Positions 24,301 through 35,561 of a stretch of 64,000 nucleotides of DNA are shown in pieces. Below the pieces are notes generated by a model. It had not been told where the DNA came from, searched no databases, and saw only the letters and a list, made by a program, of their open reading frames with translations. Position numbers and translations under genes: made by a program. Position 1 is the stretch's first letter, and the number at the start of each line of letters is the position of its first letter. This stretch comes from Biscogniauxia marginata (lineage: Eukaryota; Ascomycota; Sordariomycetes; Xylariales; Xylariaceae): positions 248,001 to 312,000 of the forward strand of contig MU404087.1 in NCBI GenBank assembly GCA_022695795.1, in the 5' to 3' direction.

Positions 24301-26216
24301 TCTTCGAGGTTTTAAACTCCCAAGACTTCTTGAGGCTTTGTACTCGATTCATGCCCCTCTTTTTCAGCAACAGGCGTTTAGCAAATACGGCAGCATGCTC
24401 TCTCCACCACGGTGCTTTGCCGACGGCGTTCAGGATTCGTTGCAGTGCCCCTGGTCATATCGATATCGATTTCTGAGGCATATTGTCCTTGATTCTTTTA
24501 TCTTCTTTTCTTCTTCCGAGGTTCCCAGGGCAGATGGATAGGATATGTTCGGTCAATCTGGCATTATGCTGGTTAGCCATATTCTTCCTTGTGTACCTAG
24601 ACCGACGAGTACCTTTATCCAGAAAGTGATTTTTCTATTGACATCAAAGGGGGGACGGATGGAAAAAAAAAAAAGGGCGGTTAGTGAATTGATGATAGTT
24701 TTCTGAACTTGACTTCGTCTTGTGGGCTATGTGTCGTTGTAACCTGCCTAATGATTATCATAGTAGCCTGCATAATGGCTTTCGAGTTATGTTTCGACCT
24801 CCCGGCTTTCTGCATATTTTAACATTGTAGTGAGTTCAGATGTCATTAAGATATTATCAGCAGCCAGGAATACCTCAGGGTTCCCAAATGGAAGGTTGGG
24901 AAAGAATTTGGGACCCAGGACTTTGACTGCAATGGGAACAACAGAAGAATGAGGCAGGTGAATATTGTCGAACATGGAGGGGGTCTCTTTAACAAGAACA
25001 AGGTCAGCAATGTTTGAGGAGCAGAAATGCTGGCAGAGTGTCAGGGAACTGCTAGGTATATGGGTTGGAGTCATTAAGAGGGGCAGTTGTCGATGGAGAG
25101 GGCAACGGTATGTATATCACACTAAGGCGGGTAAGGAGTGCGTTTATCCGGACGAACCACTAATTCACTTATTTATTGCTGACGTCCTCTGTTGTACTTG
25201 GAGATTGCAGCGGCATGGACCGAAACTGGATCAGCGATATAACTAAGAGTCAGAAGGGGAGTTGGAAGGGAAGGAGAGGGCTAGGTGCTTTCTTTTCAGC
25301 TCAGTGGCATTCTGATTATAGCCACCAGAGATGGAGATCTGGTTAAAGTGCAGCAAGGGCTTGTTCGACGAGGATGAAAGCAGTTTGCTGTAGGTAGGGC
25401 AGATGGAGGAGGGAGACCAGTTAGGATAAGAGATGAGAGGCTCCTAACCCCGGATAAGTTAAAACATACTTAGTGGTGTGTAAGTGGGAAAGATCTAACC
25501 TACCTGGTTGACACAGAATCTAAAGTTCGATCAATATAAAGCTTGGGTTAGACTTGGTAGGTAGGCACTTGCCTGCGACTTTTTGTGACCTAGTATGCAT
25601 CTAGAATGCGAAAAGGGGGCAAATACGGTTTGCCTTAGCGAGAGGATGCATGGAAGTTGTCGAGAACGGAAAAGCCTAGCGACCTCTACGGTACATTCAC
25701 TACCACATTCTAAATTAGGTACCTGGTATGTATTTAATCCCATGTCGGAGTTTTCTACCTTTCTTAAAACAACGACTACGTTTACTAACATACGATAGGT
25801 GCGTGCATCTGAAGAAAGATCAGAAAGATCATACTTCTGGGCAACCAAATTACAGATGACGTTACTGTATATCTTATCTTATCGTTATCTACCTTGACTG
25901 GTCCGTGCGAGATTCGGCCGGCGCTGTCACGATCACACATGTACGGACGTAAGGGACCCTTCTTCTCTCCACTTTTTGGCGGTTTTGTTACCTACTCTAG
26001 TCAAGAAGTTATTCATAATGGGCTGACCTAGCCTCTGAAGATTTTTACGCTTCTACCACCAGATTTCTTGAACCCGACGGCTGCGTCGCCTTCATAACCT
26101 AGTCGGCTCTCTTGTGGTCAACACCGTTCTTTAAACCTCACACACGATCCCATTACTTCAAGGCATTCATACCGCCGTGGGTTTCTCCTAATTCGCGCAC
26201 GCAAATTTCACCGGGG
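24301..26216. other. Intergenic region upstream of the transporter gene
   Basis: About 1.9 kb. It holds the RRM gene 3' UTR, an A12 run at 24664-24675, and the promoter of the transporter with a triple GATA element near 25880. A 95-codon open stretch on the - strand (24787-25074) has no recognisable family and is not called. Confidence 0.55.
25873..25889 (+). promoter_or_regulatory. Triple GATA-factor binding motif (HGATAR)
   Basis: Three consecutive TTATC words (CTTATC, CTTATC, GTTATC) read on the other strand as AGATAA, AGATAA and CGATAA, all matching HGATAR, the site of the nitrogen regulators AreA/NIT2. They lie about 330 bp upstream of the start codon of the urea-permease-like transporter. 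Control by nitrogen source is inferred. Confidence 0.5.
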
Positions 26217-28565
26217 ATGGGCCAGCCATCGTTTGAGGCCTCAAATGCCCTTGTATATGTCACTTATGGAGTATTCTTGTATGTGCCCCGTGACACAGCC
26301 GGCTCTCGCGAGGCATCTCAATAGACATATCATAATTAACTCGACATCGCCACCTACAGATTGTTGGGAACAGGCCTAGCCTGGAGAATGAGGAATCAGT
26401 CAAAGGCTGATTTTCTCGCTGGGAATAGAAGTCAGACGGGTCAGACTAACTCGGAATATAACGGTATCATGAAAATGGGGAACCGCTCAACTTTCATGAT
26501 CCTATCCCTGGCGCCCCTGAGTCTATACTAACAGATCAGCAGCCTTCCCTTTAGCCCTCAACTTCATCGCCGCTGGTGAGTAAAGGAATCGTTACGCTGC
26601 TTGTGCAGATGTCTATCTACCTTTAGGGATCAAGAGCGGTAGCACCTTCGAACCAGCACGACTACCACGCCCTCCTCTCATGATATCGGTATCATGGAAG
26701 CGGGCTGGGGCCAGACTGCTTGGCCAGTTATAGCGGTATGAGATCAGAGTATGAGTTGCATAACTAACAGTATGTTTGTACCCAAGATCGATAGGTCTCC
26801 TCTTTTGATGCAGATTCGTCGTAATCTGTTTCGGAAGTGGAAGACTGCGGCTCACTACGGGCGCGGACTTGAAGCAGCCTTGGCCGGATCCAACCTCACA
26901 ATCCTAATATCAGGAGCTTGGGAGGAGATCCGCGACGGTTCTGTGTAAACGAAGCTGAGATTGTACCGTAATTACTCGATCAAGTTAATGCTTGCGTGGG
27001 AAACGTGCTGCCGCTCAAAACTCCCTTCCCCCTTGACGTGCCAATTTACTGACCGTGCTCTGCAAAATCTCAGCCATGGGATCGGGCATACTGTTCTCAT
27101 ATCCCCAGTTGGCTACTCTGGCTGGTCTTCAGGGTGTCATTGTGTACGCAATTTCATCGGCTTGCCCGCTCTTGGTCTTTGCTGCCCTTACACCCATCAT
27201 CCGCAGGAAATGCCCTGAAGGATTTGTTCTCACAGAGTGGACGAGGCAGCGATATGGTATCATTACGGCGCTTTATCTTGGCGCTCTTACACTTCTCACT
27301 CTGTTTCTTTATATGATTGCTGAGCTTTCTGCGATCGGCCAGGTCATTACGGCCTTGACTGGATTAGACGGTCTCCCCGTTGTGATTGTAGAATGCATCG
27401 TCACTACCGTCTACACATGTTAGTAGCCCCTTCTTTGGTATTTGTTAGGTAACTACAGAACATCATGTTTCGTGGCTGACATTAACGTGTAGCTCTCGGA
27501 GGCTTCAAGATCTCCTTTATCACGGACATTATCCAGGGCGCAATGATCTGTTGCCTCATTATCATAGCCACGATTACCATCGGTGCCAAGACAGAAATCA
27601 AGCCGGAGCTCGTGGCTAATTCTGGACTCCTAGATCCTAGCCTGATAGGATGGCAGATCATATACATCTTACCAGTAGCCGTCCTTACAAACGACTTTTT
27701 TCTAGCCAATTTCTGGTTACGTGCCTTCGCCTCAAAGACAGATAAGGACCTCTGGGTTGGCATCTCGATCGCCATGGTCGTCATCCTGATTGTGTTAACG
27801 TTGGTTGGTTGTACTGGTCTGATCGCTGCCTGGTCAGGAGCTTGGCCTGGAGACCCTCCCGTTGAAGATGGATCAATTGCATTCTTCCTGTTACTTGAGA
27901 AGCTGCCCAACTGGGTTGTCGGAATCGTGATCGTCATGTCTGTTTCCCTCAGCACAGCCGCGTTCGACAGCCTCCAGTCCGCCATGGTGTCTTCGGCATC
28001 CAATGATATTTTCCGCAATCGCCTCAATATCTGGTGGATAAGGGGTGCTGTCGTGATTGTTATCATCCCGGTAGTAGTCCTCGCGCTCAGGGCCCCCAGC
28101 ATCCTGCAGATCTACCTGATCTCGGACCTCTTGTCGGCAGCTACGATTCCGGTATTGATGCTTGGCCTTTCAGAGCGCTTCTACTGGTGGCGCGGATTCG
28201 AGGTCCTCGTCGGTGGTCTCGGTGGCATTCTTACCGTATTCATCTTTGGCTCCATATATTACGGTAGTGCGCAGCTCGGTGGTGAGCTCATCCTTCTACA
28301 GCAAGGTCTATACACGGGCGATTGGGGGGCCTTTGGGGCCTTTGTTGCGGCCCCTATCGGCGGCTTGGTCTGGGGCTTTATCGCACTCGCTCTGCGTCTT
28401 ACATTCCAGTATGTGCGGGCAAGATTGAGAGGCATGCGTTTCGATGGTCTCGATCGTCCCATTATGGTATCGTCGCAAGAGGAGTCTGATCCTTTTGATC
28501 ACGAGGTGGACTCTCATGATGAAGTCACCACTACTAATACGAAGATCGTTGGTAAATTTTTCTAA
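26217..28565 (+). CDS. Sodium:solute symporter (SSS) family transporter, urea-permease-like
   Basis: Predicted plasma-membrane transporter of about 531 aa (530 with the alternative acceptor), related to Dur3-type urea/polyamine symporters. The exons are 26217-26278, 26360-26439, 26540-26575, 27074-27418 and 27493-28565. The start of the SSS core is conserved: FLAGNRSQT, then FPLALNFIAA, then MGSGILFSYPQLATLAG, followed by RRKCPEGFVLTEWTRQRYG and SLGGFKISFITDIIQGA. About 12-13 hydrophobic segments are visible. The C-terminus ends soon after the last helix and lacks the long tail of roughly 650-700-aa Dur3 proteins, so this may be a paralogue with another substrate. The fourth exon is preceded by an unusually long intron (26576-27073, 498 nt). 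Exon 3 begins at a CAGCAG tandem acceptor, so one alanine is optional. A triple GATA motif lies upstream. Confidence 0.85.
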
Positions 28566-29727
28566 GCCTTGCTATCTGAAAGTTAATGCCATAAAGGTGT
28601 TTTACAATAGAGACGGTATAGATGAGCATATGGACGGGGTGCATAAGGGGTCACAGGAGTATTGGCGGGCGGTCCTAGGGGAATACGTGGGTGATATCAA
28701 GGGAGAAGGGGTGGGCAATGAAGCTTTTCTTCAAACTTCGTTCTATAATAACATGTTTTTTTTAAGTTTCGTTTATTTTTATGTTGAATATACACCGGTT
28801 TTTCAGACTTTAAGAATACACCAACTGTAAAGGAAAGAGGGGGGGCATTATATTAATGTGACATGGCAGGCATTATATACGTTATATAGGTAAGGAATAT
28901 AAAATTAGTTATAGTTCTATCTCGAATCACCGTTTGAAAACGCCTACGAACTTTGCGTTAACTATCATCAGAAAGCTAGCCTTTGATAACATGCGCGATT
29001 CTGCAGAGCCGAGGGTGCATAATTATATCCAAACTAATTCAGTAGTGGATAGGAAATTGGCTTTGTTCCTATCGAAATCTATGGTGGTTTGATATTTAGT
29101 TATATAATAGCGATACTCTTCCCAATTTGACTCAATGATTGATTGTCGCTACAAGTTGTGCACGGGGGATTTAATGGCCTAGCTAATCAGGCCATTGAGA
29201 TGAACTTCCTTCTACTCACTCCCCCCGGACTCATGGATACCTAGTTACGCCGACTTCGCTCAACTTGCTGATAGGTACACCCTCAATTTAAATATACAAT
29301 CCTTTGCTGTCCTCTAACTTAACCCTTATCTGGATTATCTTATGTAGGTAGGTAATTAGTTATTCACTATATCCCAATATCAATGGCGCCTTTGCGCATT
29401 AAAACTCTCCTTCCTATAGAACCTCTTTACACACCAACTAGTGTTTTCTTTCTTAAATAGGGACTTTCGCGGTACCCCAATAGGTTGACTACTAGCTGCT
29501 CGCCGCTACGTTTTGCTTATTCAAATGTAACTGGCCTCGCACCATGGGACCGACGACCCTTGACGGTCTGAGGTATCATCAAAGAGTGTTCACACTCGAA
29601 ACCAAGTCTCTGGTCGGGATTGTCTTCAGCTTTGAGATCATAACTCGTAAATACCAAGTGACATACACGTATTTATACATTTATTCATGTCGTGATATCC
29701 CCATCCCACGGCAGTTCCCATCAGAGC
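28566..29727. other. Intergenic region between convergent genes
   Basis: AT-rich sequence holding the 3' UTRs of the transporter (+) and mL45 (-). TAGGTAGGTAATTAG sequence lies near 29345. No gene is seen. Confidence 0.6.
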
Positions 29728-30708
29728 CTACCTAGCGTTTACGCTGGCGTATATAGCCTTATAGTTCTCTATGTCACTAAGGTATTCCTCGTATGTCGTC
29801 TCAGGTAAGTTACCCCAGATCTTCCACGGCTCGGACTTGTAGGTGGAAGGGTCAACATCGGCCTGGAGTACAATGTGCTCGGTCAGGTGACGGGCTCGCT
29901 CGCTGCCGGGGACTTTGATACCACCATTGGCATCGTCATACCGGGCTAGCCGCTGCACGCTCGAGATAGAGATGGTAGCCTGCTTGACGAGACGCATAGC
30001 GCCACTGGCCTGATTTATGGGCTGGTAGGCGACGCGCCAGTCGGCGATACGGGGGTAATACCAGGTGTTCTCATAGCGGAGGAGCTCCCACCCGGCGCGC
30101 ACACCCTTGGGCCGCGAGTCGATTTTGCCGCCGAGGGTCTTGAACAGCTCAGCGGTGCAGATATTTCGCAGGGTATCTTTGTCACCGGCTGCCAGAGCCT
30201 CGCACATCTGGACGTGCAACACCTTGGCGGCGGGAATGGCGGCGGAGCGGTTGAGCTTGAAGCGCGGCCAGCTCCTAAAGTACTGCGGCGAGGACATGAA
30301 CCAAATGCCAAGCGTGGAATACATGGACTGGGCGCGGTTCTTCAGATTCAGCCAGAGCATGTGTACGAACTTCATAGGGTGGCGCGGGTATCGCCAGATA
30401 GGGGGCGCCACGAGGGTGTCTAATCATAGCATAGTCAGACGACTGGGACGGCTAGGTAATCCCAGTACATACTCACTGGGAATCAGGAATGAAGAGGTAG
30501 CCTCGGCCTGTAGGGCCCTTTTTCTCCCTTTATTCTCCTCTGGCTTCCTGGATGGTTTTGTTCTCCAGGGTTTTGCCTTCGTTGCAGGTGTCGTGCTGAG
30601 GTTGCGGCAGAGGTTGAGGAGCTTGGGAGAGGTGGCTGAGCAGGGCTGGAGGAATAGCGCAGGTGCGAACGGCCATGGCCGTGATAAGCGCGCAAGGCCG
30701 GCAGCCAT
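29728..30708 (-). CDS. MBA1: Mitochondrial large-subunit ribosomal protein mL45 (Mba1-like, Tim44 fold)
   Basis: Mitoribosome protein at the exit tunnel that tethers the ribosome to the inner membrane (Mba1 in yeast, mL45 in animals). The exons are 30708-30477 and 30419-29728, giving 307 aa, with the join restoring FLIPNTLVAPPIWRYPRHP. The N-terminus (MAAGLARLSRPWPFAPALF) is Arg-rich without acidic residues, as in a mitochondrial presequence. The middle (IPAAKVLHVQMCEALAAGD, then LRNICTAELFKTL) is the start of the Tim44-like domain, and WYYPRIADWRVAYQPIN lies in its core. An ATG further upstream in frame exists only in sequence without presequence character. The gene shares a divergent promoter of about 670 bp with EOS1. 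The name MBA1 follows the yeast orthologue. Confidence 0.87.
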
Positions 30709-31376
30709 GGTTGGATAGGAGAGACCTGAAGTCCTCATGAGATGCACGATATACATACAACAGGTGATGCTGTGAGGTTTTTGAGTGGTTGCGTTGCTCT
30801 CCAATTGGAAAACTTTAGGTGAGCCACCCCGCCGAGGCCACAAGGCTGGCCAATGGCGAGATACCTTTTGCAGGGGCTGATAGCAGATCCATTAGGGCCC
30901 ATATAGTGTAGCAGGTGGGGTGGTCCACTATAACTTGGGGTTACCCAGCAGGCCTGGGCACCTGGCGCTCTCTCAAAATGGGCTAGCGCGTCGCGTGGCC
31001 AAAGGCCACCTTCTCCATTTATATAAGGGTCCTCTGGCCGTAGTACGGTCGTAGTAAGTCAGTTGAGTAAGATGACCTCACAGGCCACTCTGGTCAACTT
31101 AGCTTGCAGGTGCTCCCTACGACATCCCTCAGCTTCGCAGGTACCCTGCCTGGTCCATTTCTGTTTGATGTATATTCGCTTGTTTCATACATATTACATA
31201 CCTACATACATACCTACCTACCGATATATGCCTTACCCACCTGCGTATTTATTGTTGCAAGCCAGCCAACTGACTCCCACAAACCACCCTTGATGGTCAA
31301 CGGCTCCCCCTCGTCACATCTTCCACCCTACAGGACCACTGGGCGCTATCTGTAGCACCCGGTCGGTTGGTCCTCG
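30709..31376. other. Divergent promoter region of mL45 and EOS1
   Basis: 668 bp between the two start codons. ACATACCTACATACATACCTACCTACC-type repeats lie at 31196-31220, on the EOS1 side. No gene is seen. Confidence 0.6.
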
Positions 31377-32204
31377 ATGGCTACATCACCGTCCTCCTCT
31401 CGCAACGGCAACGGCAACGGCTACGGCTACGGCAAAGCCCAGGCCCGACCTCCCCCGGCCGTCGCTGTCTCGTTGCTCCAGCCTCGCGTCGCCGTCGCAC
31501 TCGGCGTGCCCCGACGTTGGCACCTCACCCTCTCTGGCTGCCGGCTGCTGTCCATCGTGCCCTCGGTGTGGTGGGGTCTGCGCCTGTCCATGCGCTTCCT
31601 CGTCGCCGAGTACATCCGCCTGTCCAACGGCTACCAGTACGACAGTGCCAGCAGCCTGCGCTTGACCGAGACTACTCTCGCCACAGTATGGGTACGGGGA
31701 TCCTGCCCGACTCGTTCAAAACCGTTCCATCATTTCTGACTCTGAATTGCGTAGTGCTGTGCCGCCGCGTACCTCGCCTTCTTCTTCACCGACTGTCTGA
31801 TGTCGCGCTGGCTGATCAACTACACCCCGCAGGCCACGGTCGTCCGACTCTTCACCATCAGCTGCGTCTTCGCGTACCTGACCTCCTGGTTTGTCTATCT
31901 GGCCGGCGGCTTCAAGAACCCCAGCCTCCTCCTGCCCGCCTGGGTCGGCATTGCCACCATATTGACAACCTGCTACCACTTCACCCAGCGCAAGATCAAG
32001 ATACGGAAGGAGACCTTTGCTAGTATAAGCGTCTTCTCCTTCGCCAGTTTCATCAGCATGGTTGCCCTGCTGCTTCACTCGCATTCCACCAGGGCAGAGT
32101 TCATACATGCCCCCTTGGTCGACTGGGCCAAGCGAGCCTGTGAAGTCGCCGGCCATGTTGTTGTCCAGGTGCTCGGCGTACATGGCGATGCCGTTGGGCT
32201 ATGA
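31377..32204 (+). CDS. EOS1: N-glycosylation protein Eos1 (ER membrane)
   Basis: ER membrane protein needed for normal N-glycosylation and oxidative-stress tolerance in yeast; its biochemical activity is not established. The exons are 31377-31691 and 31755-32204 (254 aa). The phase-0 join gives LRLTETTLATVWCCAAAYLAFFFTD, a conserved Eos1 region. Four hydrophobic segments are visible: LSGCRLLSIVPSVWWGLRL, the exon junction segment, VVRLFTISCVFAYLTSWFVYL, and PAWVGIATILTTCY followed by SVFSFASFISMVALLL. The N-terminus is low-complexity (SSSRNGNGNGYGYG). The final 30 residues are less conserved. Confidence 0.88.
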
Positions 32205-35200
32205 ACCATGGCCCATTTCGCCTTGGTTTTGCTACAAAACTACGAGCCATGTTTATATTTACTTGTCCAACATAGCGAGGGGCGTTCGGTCGGCTATTCG
32301 TTTCTTTTGAGCATTCGTTTCCTTTTATTGTAAGTTACGGTATGCATCGAATTCCATTGCTTAACTAGAATTCTTTTGGGAATCCAGGAGAGCGCCGTTA
32401 GATGGCAATCCCACAACTCGGGACGTAGATAGCTCGTGTTTTTTTGTTTTGTTTTTTTAACGAATTGAACTATAGGTTGGGGGACGATATTTTTCTTCTT
32501 ACCCTGGTATCAAGATGCGAGACTCTAGACCTGACTTTGAGAAAAACAAGTCCCCCCTCCCCCGAAGCGGCTAGAGACTAAATGGAAGATGCCATTGCAC
32601 AGCACAGTTTGAAACTAGAGGCCTATAGAATAGATAGTGAGTGTCTAGCATGGCGTCAGCTAAGATCAATCGTATGTTTCACGGGTTACTACTGCTTTGA
32701 TTATCCGCCCAGTTCATGTCGGGTTATTGTACAACATGTTCTAAATTTTTATATCCGTCATTATACTATAGATGTGTCAGCCCAGATATTGAACCTCTTT
32801 GTATGCCGGTAAAAGGCAACTCGACATTCTAGGGCTAAACCAACCGCGAAATATCAACAACGGCGAGGAAGAGTATGGAATGTAGCTAACCCATAATACA
32901 TCGAGTTGATTTCGGTCATTAGCAACAACTACCATATGACCAGTGCTCCAACCCTTCAAATCGTCGCATTGTAGCATGGCCATCACGTAGAATAGGTACC
33001 TGTCTGTCTTGTCAAAATATGATGACACAAGACACAAGACACAAGACACAAGTTCTTTACTTAAGTTCCAATACCCTTTTCTGTTACAGCAAAGAAAAAA
33101 GGTCCAAACGTGCAAGCTGCCATCTTCACATCCCCTCCCCTATTCCCACCGGTCCTATTTTTATTAACCAGCCCATGAATAATGCCTGTGATTTCTCACG
33201 ATTTACACCTACCTTATAAATCTTTTGACCGTGCGTGATACTCCTATCTATAAATCATAGCTTGCCAACCCATTTTTTGCCTGATTATTCTTTGTGGTGA
33301 CTGGTTGGAGTCACAAATAATTAATTTAGGCTTGAACAAATATGATTGAAGGATTTGGCTTATCATTGAAATTCTACGGTTGATACCTACAAACTCATGT
33401 CCGATATTAGCTTGAATTGAGAATGTATGACACACTTTTGATTTTGATTTAATATACGAGTTGTAAGACAAACCCCCTTCTCGTTTTTAACCTTCTCGTG
33501 TCTCTTTCTTTCTCTCCTCTTCATTGCCTTTATTTTTTAATTTCCAGCATGTGAACTCTTCTCATTAAAACTGAAAATAAAAGCTTATATACCATTAAAG
33601 TTGTTTGAATATCATCTATAATACTTAACCCCTATCACCCCTTTCTTCCCCATATTCAATAATAGACATGATATACTCACAACTAACGCTACTCCATATA
33701 TCTATAATTCCGGATTCTACAAACTTACCTCCCCGGTAGAAAGTTAAAACTAGACTTGAATTTCGTAATGAAAATAATACATGTTATTACGCATATTAGA
33801 ACTGGTGATGTAAACGATAATGTACATGGATCGTCCCCAGGAGGCACCTATGCTATTATATATTATCCTAATTACCAGATATCATTAATAGATATGTTCG
33901 GCACTATAGCCGTTTACAAACTTCAATTACCCTTTAAGCTAACCTGACTTCACTTATGAATACAGTACCACTTACAGCTGGAGCTTCAGCTGAGATTTCA
34001 GGAGCCGATTCCACATCACACATAAGAAACTTACCAGATTCCTCTGCAAGTTTGCAAGTCTCGATAATCTATCAAACATAGAGGATCCAACTTGCCCGGA
34101 CGGAATTTTGCCAGGTCCGACGAAAACCTTTGGGCAGTTTACCAAAGTTCCTACATAGTAGCAGAGAAAGCTTATCCCACAACTACATACTTGCCCATTC
34201 AGAATAAGAACCCACCTTTCGGGGCCCATTGATGATTCCAGTTGTAGCAGGACTAACAACAAGAGATCCACGGGAAATAAGACACATGGATAGGGTTACG
34301 AAGTTATTCGAGGCTATAGGAATGATACCAGACTTTGGAGTTGGCAACCACGCCAACACTAATGCGAGTGCTAGTAGTAAAGATAGGGGTAATTCGCCCC
34401 CGGCGAACTAGTCGAGTCGAGCCTGGGAAAACTCGCCAGAGGAATGATCCCAGGGCGTAGTAGAAGAACCCTACACGACTATAATTTAGGTATACGCCCC
34501 TCAAAGATGGCATCACTACGAATCTTTGCGTGAGTAGAACACGCAGGACAGTGCTATATTACGTTATTGTCGAATACTGCTTACCGTCACTGTTCGCCTC
34601 CCCTCTTTTCCTGCCTTCCCCTATTATCAGCTCAATCTCCAAATGAAACCTTCGTCTGTAGACTTACCTGTGCTGCCAGCAAACGAGAGAGAAAGCCCCT
34701 ACACTACTATACCCAACCAACCCTGTTGTTTTGCGCCCGCCAAAATCAAAATTTGAATATACTCGAAACACGGAAACTAGCCAACCTGGTAGGGTCAATT
34801 CTTACGAAAGCTGGGAGATAGTCTCATCATAGATGCATATACATATATGAAATAAAAGGCTAGTCTTGATCAAGTGTGGCACCTTTAGTTAGTGGATGCC
34901 GGCCAAGCCGTGGATCTAAACAATCACCTCAGACAAACAGCTAAACTGCTGGGATAAGTGTATTCTGGGTATAATGTAAGTGTAGCTTTAATTCAAGGGA
35001 CAATAGAGGAAAAAGGGGGGGAAGGGGTTGATCCAAGCCTCCTAACCCTTTTTTTGCCTGTTAACTTCCCTCCCTTCCCGTGGCGCTTGATCATATAACA
35101 CGCCTTAAGTTTTGAGATCAGCAAGACCAATATTGGTAAAGCAGGCAGGTCGTGAATTATGTGTACTCATGAACGCATCCATCAAATCTAAGTCTTAAAT

Positions 35201-35561
35201 ATTACATTCCCATGTTCTGGCAAACAATTCCATCACTTGAACACAATTAGGTGCGAACGTTATGCGCGTGATCTCCTTAGAGACCTGTCCGTCTCTCTTT
35301 TGCCACCCACACCAACTCGGACCGTCTATCAACATTAAGAAATGCAAAAACGCTAGTCCAACTGGACGCCACGCCTTCTTCATGCGGGCTACAAGAATAC
35401 AAGTAAAATTGTTGTACATGACAAAGAGAAAAGTGTTGGGGTATACGTGTTAGGAAGAAAACATTACATAAGAAGGGTATCTAGTACGAGGTTCACGATA
35501 TGCGATGACCGTGACGATGTACTAAAATAACTGAATGTTATGGTTTGAGAAAGGGGGCAAA
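32205..35561. other. Long AT-rich intergenic region
   Basis: About 3.4 kb between convergent EOS1 and ERF2. It contains a four-copy GACACAA tandem repeat at 33024-33051 and AT-rich DNA at about 33420-33940. A stretch at 33960-34410 has several open codon blocks interrupted by stops and frame changes; it could be a decayed gene, but no family is recognised. No functional gene is supported. Confidence 0.5.
33024..33051 (+). repeat. Heptamer tandem repeat (GACACAA)x4
   Basis: Four perfect copies of a 7-nt unit in AT-rich intergenic DNA. No function is suggested. Confidence 0.85.

Noticed and set aside
24787..25074. 95-codon open stretch on the - strand downstream of the RRM gene
   Set aside because: It has protein-like composition but no recognisable family, no supporting flanking exons and no conserved motif; chance is likely.
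33024..33051. Tandem heptamers considered as a CRISPR-like array
   Set aside because: Direct head-to-tail units without spacers and in a eukaryotic genome; a simple microsatellite.
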